Both the position numbers and the translations under genes were made by a program. Below the pieces are notes generated by a model. The model was not told where the DNA came from and did no database searches. It was given only the letters and a program-made list of their open reading frames with translations. From the NCBI GenBank assembly GCA_000431335.1, contig FR888031.1, forward strand, positions 1 to 5,653: a DNA stretch of 5,653 nucleotides. The letters are read 5' to 3'. Shown in pieces: positions 1 through 5,653 of this stretch; within the stretch, counting starts at the first letter, position 1, and every line of letters begins with the position of its first letter. Origin of the DNA: Clostridium sp. CAG:343. GTDB lineage: Bacteria > Bacillota > Clostridia > TANB77 > CAG-508.

Positions 1-76
1 GCTTGGACACCATAATCATTTCTTACTGAACTGTAACAATGTGAATTGTAACTTGGTAAAATAAATTTTTGATTTA

Positions 77-105
77 TTGACTAAAAAAAATGCAAATGAT
101 ATAAT
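77..105 (+). promoter_or_regulatory. SigA-type promoter of the cadherin-like domain gene
   Basis: A -35 box TTGACT at 77-82 is followed after a 17-bp spacer by a perfect -10 box TATAAT at 100-105. TG at 97-98 makes it an extended -10 as well. Transcription should start near 111-113, giving a leader of about 37 bases before the ATG at 150. Spacing and sequence both match the housekeeping vegetative promoter consensus, so strong constitutive expression is expected. No operator or riboswitch-like fold is evident between promoter and gene. Confidence 0.85.
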
Positions 106-138
106 GCTGTTGAAGAAAATAAAAAACAAATGAAAATT

Positions 139-144
139 GGAGGA
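139..144 (+). promoter_or_regulatory. Ribosome binding site for the gene at 150
   Basis: GGAGGA lies five bases upstream of the ATG at 150. This fixes the start, which is also the residue that begins a typical Lys-rich signal peptide. Confidence 0.85.
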
Positions 145-149
145 AAGCA

Positions 150-1289
150 ATGAAAAAATCAAACAAAAAAATATTAACAGTAATAATATGTACTATAATA
201 ATGTTTAATTTCTGTGGTATTTTAAATAAATATTCTTATGCAGAAAACAAAACAAATAATAATACTACAAATTCAAGTAACTCTACTAAAAGCAATACAT
301 CTAGTTCAAATAAAACAACTAATAGCTCTAGTACAAATAGTTCTAATAAAAAATCAAGTAATGCAAATTTAAGTAATTTAGGAATAAGACCAAATGATTT
401 TTCTGGATTTAAAGCAGGGACAACTTCATATGATGTAACAGTTCCAGCAGACACAGATACAATAGAAATATATGCAACTGCACAAGACTCTAATGCAAAA
501 ATAAGTGGAACAGGAAGTAAAAAATTAGAAGCAGGAAAAAATACATTTTCAGTTGTAGTAACTGCTGAAGATGGAACGAAAAAAACATATACAATTAATA
601 TAACTAAATCAGAAGGAAAAGGAGAAAATACTGAAAGTGTTCAAGAACAATATTCAGGAGACGGTTTAGCAAGTTTAGAAATAGAAAAATTAGAATTATC
701 TCCTAAATTTGATACTACAATACATGAATATACAGTAAAATATATTGGAGAAAAGGATAAATTAGATATAAATGTTACAACTACAGATCCATATTATACA
801 ACAGAGATAACTGGAAATGAAGATTTAAAAGAAGGAGAAAACATAATAAATATATTAGTGTCAGATCCTGACGGAAAAAATGTTGCTACTTATCAAATAA
901 CAGTTAATAAAAGTTTAGTAGACGAAAAAGCTTTGGCAGATGAAAAACAAAAAGAGGAACAAAAAAATCAAAAAATAATAATAGGATCAATAATAGGTAT
1001 AGTAGTTATATTAATAATTATTATTGTCATTGTTGTAAAACGTAGAAGAAATAGACAATGGGAAGAAGAATATACAGTACCATTTTCAGGAATAAATGAA
1101 AGCAAAGAAGAAGAAAATTCTATTGACGAAATTGAAGAAAATGAAGATATAGGATTTACTAAAGAACAAGCAAGAGAAAAGTTTTTAAGTAATTATAACA
1201 AGAATTATGATGAAGATGGATTAGAGAGTTATGAAGAAATAGAAGAACCAACTAAAAAGAAAAAACATAAGGGAAAAAGATTTAAATAA
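150..1289 (+). CDS. Secreted, membrane-anchored protein with two cadherin-like beta-sandwich domains
   Basis: This 379-residue protein has a clear modular layout. Residues 1-31 look like a signal peptide: Lys-rich start, hydrophobic core, possible cleavage after SYA. Residues 34-72 are almost pure Ser/Thr/Asn/Lys, a flexible wall-spanning linker. Residues about 73-153 and 168-254 are two beta-rich repeats, each ending in a pattern like DGTKKTYTINITK or DGKNVATYQITVNK, characteristic of bacterial cadherin-like beta-sandwich domains. A charged stretch (257-275) precedes one transmembrane helix at about 276-296, then a KRRR stop-transfer. The 83-residue cytoplasmic tail is acidic and ends in a Lys-rich cluster. 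It should therefore be a type I membrane protein with an outward-facing adhesive or structural module. No catalytic motif is visible and the partner is unknown. It appears monocistronic, with its own promoter and terminator. The domain family is fairly sure; the biological role is not. Confidence 0.88.
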   Translation: MKKSNKKILTVIICTIIMFNFCGILNKYSYAENKTNNNTTNSSNSTKSNTSSSNKTTNSSSTNSSNKKSSNANLSNLGIRPNDFSGFKAGTTSYDVTVPADTDTIEIYATAQDSNAKISGTGSKKLEAGKNTFSVVVTAEDGTKKTYTINITKSEGKGENTESVQEQYSGDGLASLEIEKLELSPKFDTTIHEYTVKYIGEKDKLDINVTTTDPYYTTEITGNEDLKEGENIINILVSDPDGKNVATYQITVNKSLVDEKALADEKQKEEQKNQKIIIGSIIGIVVILIIIIVIVVKRRRNRQWEEEYTVPFSGINESKEEENSIDEIEENEDIGFTKEQAREKFLSNYNKNYDEDGLESYEEIEEPTKKKKHKGKRFK

Positions 1290-1310
1290 AATGAATAAAA
1301 TTGTGTAAAT

Positions 1311-1342
1311 AAAAGAAGTTCCTTAAATTAGGAACTTCTTTT
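1311..1342. terminator. Bidirectional intrinsic terminator
   Basis: A perfect 13-bp inverted repeat (1311-1323 and 1330-1342) encloses the six-base loop TAAATT. The stem begins AAAAGAAG and ends CTTCTTTT, so each strand has a T-rich end to its hairpin. It lies 21 bases after the stop codon of the gene at 150-1289 and 17 bases after the stop of the convergent minus-strand peptide gene, so one hairpin probably ends both transcripts. Confidence 0.88.
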
Positions 1343-1359
1343 AACAGTTTAGGAAAGGA

Positions 1360-1476
1360 TTAGCAACATCCTCCTCTATTACCACCACAGCAGCAACAAA
1401 TTAATAATATAAGGATTATAATCCAGCAACAGTCATCACCAAATCCGAATCCACCGCATCCTCTATTTTCTGGCAT
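1360..1476 (-). CDS. 38-residue Cys/Gly-rich tiny membrane peptide
   Basis: On the minus strand, ATG at 1476-1474 opens a 38-codon frame ending in TAA at 1362-1360. The product has nine cysteines and nine glycines. It starts MPENRGCGGFGFGDDCCW, continues with a short hydrophobic run of Ile/Leu (residues 19-26), then CCCC and a GGNRGGCC end. A strong ribosome binding site, AAGGGGGT, sits seven bases before the ATG, which is the main support that it is translated. The Gly-rich head followed by a short hydrophobic segment recalls the tiny YjcZ-type peptides linked to spores in Bacillus, and I recall similar Cys-rich peptides in clostridia, but homology cannot be shown at this length. The cysteines could bind metal, form disulfides or be lipidated; which is unknown. 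It converges on the upstream gene and diverges from polC. Confidence 0.72.
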   Translation of the reverse strand: MPENRGCGGFGFGDDCCWIIILILLICCCCGGNRGGCC

Positions 1477-1611
1477 AGTCTAGACCCCCTTCCGATTAAA
1501 GAAATATGTTTTCTTTTGTTGTTTCCTTTGTATGATATATAATATGAGAAATATAAAAATGTGTTACAGAAATAAAAAAATAAAAATACGCTTTAATATT
1601 TTTGGAAAATA

Positions 1612-1620
1612 TGATACAAT
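1612..1620 (+). promoter_or_regulatory. Candidate extended -10 promoter of polC
   Basis: TGATACAAT at 1612-1620 is an extended -10 element, one base different from the TGATATAAT of the promoter at the left of the window. The -35 region at 17-bp spacing is TTTAAT (1592-1597), a poor match, which an extended -10 can tolerate. Transcription would start near 1626-1628, leaving a leader of about 20 bases. The AT-rich background makes chance matches common, so this is a moderate call. Confidence 0.5.
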
Positions 1621-1631
1621 TCAATAAGTCA

Positions 1632-1639
1632 AAAGGAGA
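1632..1639 (+). promoter_or_regulatory. Ribosome binding site of polC
   Basis: AAAGGAGA lies eight bases before the ATG at 1648. It supports that start over any downstream ATG. Confidence 0.8.
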
Positions 1640-1647
1640 GAAAAAGG

Positions 1648-4600
1648 ATGTCAGAAAAATCAAAAAAAGTAGGAGAAATATTTAGTGATTATAATACAAA
1701 TTCAAATATAAAATATGCAGAAGTAATAGGATTGAATGTTGTAAAAAAAATAAATACATTAGAAGTAATCCTTTATTTTGATGAATATATAGAAATAAAA
1801 GAAATATGGTATTTTGAAAAATTTTTAAGAGAAAGATTTCAATTTCAAAATGTAGATATAAAAATAAAATATCATGATAAAGTAGAAAAAAAATCAATAA
1901 AAAATGAATGGAAAAATATCATAGCATATATGGCACATAAATATCCACTAACTAAACCAATGCTATTATTAAAAAGTGATTTAGAAGTAGAAAATCAAGA
2001 AATTACAATAAAGATGCATATAAAAGGAGCAGACTTTCTAAAGGCAAAGAAAACAGATAAAGAATTAATAAAAGTTTTAAAAAACTTATTTGGAATAGAT
2101 TACAAAATAGAACTAATAGAAGAATTATCAAAAGAAGAGATAATGACGATAAAGGAAAAAGTAAGACAAGAAGAAGCAGAGATTGTAGCACATATTGAAG
2201 AAGCTAATAGACAACATGCAATGCAAAAAGAAGAAAATCCAACAATACCAGAATACAATGACGTAGATTATCAAATGCCAACAGATATAGAAGGATATAT
2301 TCCAAATGAAGATGAACCTAATATACAAGAAAATGAAAGTTATTCTGAGACACAAGAATATATTATGGGAAAATCATCAAAAGCAAAAGAAAAACATGTT
2401 AATATAAAAGACATTACGGCAAATGATGGAAAAGTGACATTAGAAGGAAGAATTTTGACAAGTGAAGTTCGTGAAACAAGATCAGGTAAAGGAATGCTTA
2501 TTTTTGATTTGTATGATGGCACAGGAACAATTACAATAAAATCTTTTGCAAAAGACCTAAAAGAAGGACAAGAAATGATTGAAAAGATAAAAAATGCAAA
2601 AGCTATAAAAGTAATTGGAAAAGCAGGATTAGACACATATGCAGGTGATGTAACTGTTATTGCTAATACAATAATGGAAACAAATTCAGAGGTTCCAGAA
2701 TTACCAGATGAAGAAGAGCAGGAAGAAACACCTCTTATATTAGGAACTTCGCAAAATATAACAGAACCATTGGTAAAAGTTGAAGATTTGGGTGTAGATG
2801 ATGGAAAAATTGCGTTACAAGGTGAAGTAATTTATACAGAAGATAGAACTTTAAAATCAGGAAAGACATTATTTAGTTTTGATTTATATGATGGAACTAG
2901 TACTATTACATGTAAAGCATTTTTAAATAAAGAAACAGCTAAGAAAACAATGAAAAGAATACAAAATGCACCAGGATTAAAAATATCAGGTACAGCTCAA
3001 ATGGATACGTTTTCAAATGAATTAACTGTAATGGCAAATACAATTGTTGAAGCAGAAGGATTAAAAAAAGTTACAAGGCAAGATAATAGTGAGGTAAAAA
3101 GAGTAGAACTACATATGCATACTCAAATGAGTCAAATGGATGCAATGACATCAGCAAAAGACTTAATAAAAAGAGCTATGAAATGGGGAATGAAATCAAT
3201 TGCAATTACTGACCATGGCGTTGTACAAGCTTTCCCAGAGGCACATAAATTGCTTGGATATGATAATCCAGACATGAAAATAATATATGGTGTAGAAGCT
3301 TATTTAGCACCAGATAAAAATCCAGTAGTAGCTAATGGAAAAGGGCAAAGTATAGATACAACTTATTGTGTATTAGATTTGGAAACTACAGGTTTTTCAG
3401 CAACGACAGAGAAAATTACAGAAGTAGGAATTATGAAGTTAAAAGATGGAGAAGTAATTGATGAGTTTTCATGTTTTGTTAATCCTGAAAAACATATTCC
3501 TCAAAGAGTATCAGAAGTAACTAATATAACGGATGAAATGGTTGCAGATGCAGAAACTATAGACAAGGTATTTCCAAAAATTCTAGATTTTATTAAAGAT
3601 TCTGTAATAGTTGCTCATAATGCAGGTTTTGATGTAGGCTTTTTAAGACAAAATGCTAAGTCATTAGGATATGATTTTGATTATACTTATTTAGATACTT
3701 TAAGTTTAGCAAAAGATTTATTTCCAGATTATAAAAAATACAAATTAGGTAAAATTGCAGATAATTTAGGAATAAAAGTAGAAGTAGCACATAGAGCTTT
3801 AGATGATGTTGATACAACAGTAAAAGTATTTAAAGTAATGCTAGATATGTTAAAAAAACGTGGAGTAGAAAAAGTAGAAGATATTGATAAAGTTAGTAGA
3901 ACAGAAGAAGCAAAAAAAGAAGAATATAAAAAATTAAAAACTTATCATGCTATTATTTTAGCAAAAGATTATGTAGGGTTACGAAATTTATATAAGTTAG
4001 TATCTTTATCACATATAAAATATTTCTATCGTAGACCACGTATATTAAAAAGTTTATTAAAAAAATATAGAGAAGGATTAATAATTCGGAAGTGCTTGTG
4101 AAGCAGGAGAATTATATCAAGCAATAGAATTACGGCAAAACAGATGAAGAAATAGAAGAAATAGCAAACTTTTATGATTATTTAGAAATCCAACCAATTG
4201 GAAATAATAATTTTTTAATTAGAAATGAAGTTGTAAAAGATGAAGAAGGACTAAAAGATATAAATAGAAAAATAGTAGAATTAGGAGAAAAGCTAAATAA
4301 GCCAGTTGTAGCAACATGTGATGTACATTTTATGGATCCACAAGATGAAGTGTATAGACGTATATTAGAAGCGGGACAAGGATATGATGATGCAGATAAC
4401 CAAGCACCGTTATACTTAAGAACAACAGAAGAAATGTTAGAAGAATTTAGTTATTTAGGAAAAGAAAAAGCATATGAAGTAGTAGTAACAAATACGAATA
4501 AAATATCAGATATGTGTGATCAAATAAGCCCAATTTCACCAGAAAAATGTCCACCTCATATACCAGGATGTGAGCAAACAATTAAAGACATAGCATACTC

Positions 4601-5653
4601 AAAGGCACATAAATTATATGGAGAGCAATTACCAGAAATAGTACAAACTAGATTAGATAAAGAATTGGATTCTATTATAAAAAATGGATTTTCAGTTATG
4701 TATATTATTGCTCAAAAATTAGTATGGAAATCAAATGAAGATGGATACATAGTAGGTTCAAGAGGTTCTGTAGGTTCTTCATTTGTTGCAAATATGACAG
4801 GAATTACAGAAGTAAATTCTTTGCCACCACATTATCGTTGTCCTAATTGTAAATATTCAGATTTTACAGATTATGGATATAAAAATGGTTTTGACTTACC
4901 AGATAAGCAATGTCCAAAATGTGGACATAAATTAGACAAAGATGGAATGGATATACCATTTGAGACTTTTCTAGGATTTAATGGAGACAAAGAGCCAGAT
5001 ATAGATTTAAACTTTTCAGGAGAATATCAAGCAAAAGCTCATAAATATACTGAAGTAATATTTGGAAAAGGAACAACTTTTAAAGCTGGAACAATAGGTA
5101 CTATTGCTGATAAAACAGCATTTGGATATGTTAAAAAATATTTTGAAGAAAGAAACATACCAATAAATAGGGCTGAAACACAAAGATTAGCACAAGGTTG
5201 TACAGGAATAAAAAGGACAACAGGGCAACATCCAGGAGGAATAATTGTTGTACCAAAAGGAAGAGAAATTTATGAATTCTGCCCAGTACAACATCCAGCA
5301 GATGATCCAAACTCAGATATTATTACAACACACTTTGATTATCACTCAATTGATCAGAATCTATTAAAATTAGATATTTTAGGTCATGATGATCCAACTG
5401 TAATAAGAATGCTTCAAGATATTACAGGAATAGACCCAACTAAAGTACCATTAGATGACAAAGAAACAATGTCAATTTTTAGTTCAACAAAAGCTTTAGG
5501 AGTAACACCAGAACAAATACATTCTCAAGTTGGAAGTTTTGGAATACCTGAATTTGGAACAAAATTTGTAAGGCGGAATGCTAGTAGACACAAAACCAAC
5601 AACATTTGATGAATTGATTCGTATTTCTGGACTATCACATGGTACAGACGTGT
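1648..5653 (+). CDS. polC: DNA polymerase III alpha subunit, PolC type, in three frames joined by +1 shifts (3' end off window)
   Basis: Replicative polymerase with built-in 3'-5' proofreading. Joining 1648-4086, 4088-4132, 4134-5573 and 5575-5653 gives 1334 residues without a stop. Residues 1-165 are the PolC N-terminal region. An acidic linker leads to two OB folds (251-344 and 376-468). The PHP domain starts at 485 (HMH 489-491, TDHG 521-524) and is interrupted, as usual for PolC, by a DEDDh exonuclease at 571-735 (D577, E579, D662, H715, D720). Polymerase parts include GSRGSVGSS (from 1036), a four-Cys zinc site (1064, 1067, 1088, 1091), palm aspartates in PDIDLNF (1117, 1119), TTGQHPGG, and LDILGHDDPT (D1242). 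All key residues are present. The C-terminal part lies beyond the window. Each shift has one extra C before a Gly codon (4087, 4133, 5574). Read conventionally, translation stops at 4099-4101 after 817 residues. Identity as polC is near certain; whether the shifts are biological is inference. Confidence 0.95.
2398..3054 (+). repeat. Tandem OB-fold duplication inside PolC
   Basis: Protein-level repeat. Residues about 251-344 and 376-468 align almost without gaps: both contain SGK, FDLYDGT, TIT, KxF and end in a V-x-A-N-T-I pattern. By hand alignment about 40% of residues are identical. An acidic linker (351-360, rich in Glu) separates them. Bacillus subtilis PolC, as I recall it, has a single OB fold here. 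The fold binds single-stranded DNA in related polymerases, so a second copy may extend template contact; that role is inferred. Confidence 0.75.
4084..4090 (+). other. PolC +1 shift site 1 (ATT C GGA)
   Basis: The incoming frame reads ATT CGG AAG TGC TTG TGA and stops at 4099-4101. Skipping C4087 gives ATT GGA AGT GCT TGT GAA, encoding IGSACEAGELY, which matches the conserved PolC motif (Bacillus subtilis has IGTACDKGELF). The skipped base lies at a codon boundary and is not in a homopolymer. The shift comes after the exonuclease domain and before all polymerase catalytic residues, so failure here leaves an exonuclease-bearing fragment only. Confidence 0.85.
4130..4136 (+). other. PolC +1 shift site 2 (TTA C GGC)
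   Basis: The frame entered at site 1 lasts only 15 codons. It would read TTA CGG CAA AAC AGA TGA and stop at 4145-4147. Skipping C4133 gives TTA GGC AAA ACA GAT GAA, encoding ELGKTDEEIEEIANFYDYLE, which continues the PolC alignment at the expected length. The new frame cannot start upstream, because it has a TAG at 4125-4127. It is the same event as site 1: one C before a Gly codon, making an in-frame CGG. Confidence 0.82.
5571..5577 (+). other. PolC +1 shift site 3 (AGG C GGA)
   Basis: The incoming frame reads GTA AGG CGG AAT and stops at 5607-5609 after a non-homologous tail. Skipping C5574 gives GTA AGG GGA ATG CTA GTA, encoding FVRGMLVDTKPTTFDELIRISGLSHGTDV, which is strongly conserved in PolC. 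The downstream frame stays open to the window end. This third +1 shift restores the frame in which the gene began. Here the CGG follows AGG, itself a minor arginine codon in this sequence. Confidence 0.83.

Noticed and set aside
31..52. Direct repeat CTGTAAC / TTGTAAC ahead of the first promoter
   Set aside because: Two six-base matches 15 bases apart well upstream of the -35 box are too short to support an operator.
2..64. Tail of an upstream gene entering from the left edge
   Set aside because: One frame is open for 20 codons to TAA at 62-64, but the composition is uninformative and other frames end within 15-30 bases. I cannot support a gene end here.
236..454. Antisense frame of 72 codons opposite the Ser/Thr/Asn linker
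   Set aside because: It is the mirror of a low-complexity stretch, giving a Leu/Val/Glu-rich product without a ribosome binding site. The same applies to the antisense frames at 1682-1897, 2003-2191, 2128-2355 and 2340-2636.
1498..1516. Small hairpin (AAAGAAA / TTTCTTT, five-base loop) upstream of the Cys-rich peptide gene
   Set aside because: A seven-pair, almost all A-T stem is too weak to call a regulatory element in this base composition.
1527..1546. Sporulation-type (SigE/SigK-like) -10 motifs CATATTATA and CATACAAA on the minus strand upstream of the Cys-rich peptide
   Set aside because: Both resemble CATA-type -10 elements, but no matching -35 sits at the right spacing and the region is nearly all A and T, so chance is likely.
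4071..4077. AGAAGGA as a Shine-Dalgarno-like stimulator of shift site 1
   Set aside because: It lies nine bases before the CGG, but similar purine runs are everywhere in this gene, and sites 2 and 3 have no equivalent at the same spacing.
4087..5574. Sequencing or assembly errors as the cause of the three shifts
   Set aside because: Not excluded, but disfavoured: none is in a homopolymer, all are the same base at the same codon position before GG, and an identical 11-mer elsewhere is unaffected. Reads would decide it.
4332..5609. A separate gene starting at ATG 4332
   Set aside because: There is no ribosome binding site, and conserved PolC sequence continues upstream of this ATG in the same frame back to 4134. 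It is the middle of polC, and its last 12 residues are an artefact of shift site 3.
1648..5653. polC as a decayed pseudogene
   Set aside because: Apart from the three identical C insertions there is no nonsense change, deletion or loss of a catalytic residue in 1334 codons. Decay would give varied lesions, and PolC is normally essential.

Overview
The window is strongly AT-rich and reads as a low-GC Firmicute, most likely an uncultured gut-type Clostridia. The reasons are a PolC-type replicative polymerase (restricted mainly to Firmicutes and relatives), strong AGGAGG-type ribosome binding sites, AGA/CGT-dominated arginine codons, and a tiny Cys/Gly-rich membrane peptide of a kind seen near clostridial genes. 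The lineage is inferred, not demonstrated.

Layout. Positions 1-149 hold no gene I can support, but do hold a near-consensus SigA promoter (77-105) and a ribosome binding site. Positions 150-1289 encode a secreted, membrane-anchored protein: signal peptide, Ser/Thr/Asn linker, two cadherin-like beta-sandwich domains, one transmembrane helix and an acidic cytoplasmic tail. A perfect 13-bp hairpin at 1311-1342 ends it and probably also ends a convergent 38-residue Cys/Gly-rich peptide gene at 1360-1476 (minus strand), which is too short for ordinary gene callers. A candidate extended -10 promoter and a ribosome binding site then lead into polC at 1648, which runs off the right edge.

The remarkable part is polC. 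Its conserved protein sequence is intact over 1334 residues but lies in three successive reading frames. The shifts occur at 4087, 4133 and 5574. At each, exactly one extra C precedes a glycine codon, so the ribosome in the incoming frame meets the triplet CGG. In the roughly 1,700 codons of the two plus-strand genes, CGG is in frame at those three places and nowhere else. The other five plus-strand CGG triplets are all out of frame and harmless. One of these sits in an 11-base stretch identical to shift site 2. This fits +1 frameshifting, or four-base decoding CGGN = Gly, at an unassigned or starved CGG codon better than it fits random errors or gene decay. Three +1 shifts also return the reading to the original frame.

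If the shifts are not made, translation ends at 4099-4101. The 817-residue product would carry the N-terminal, tandem OB, PHP and exonuclease regions but no polymerase palm. PolC is normally essential, so either the organism decodes these sites or the sequence has three identical kinds of error. A second, milder oddity is that PolC has two tandem OB-fold domains where the well-known PolC proteins have one.
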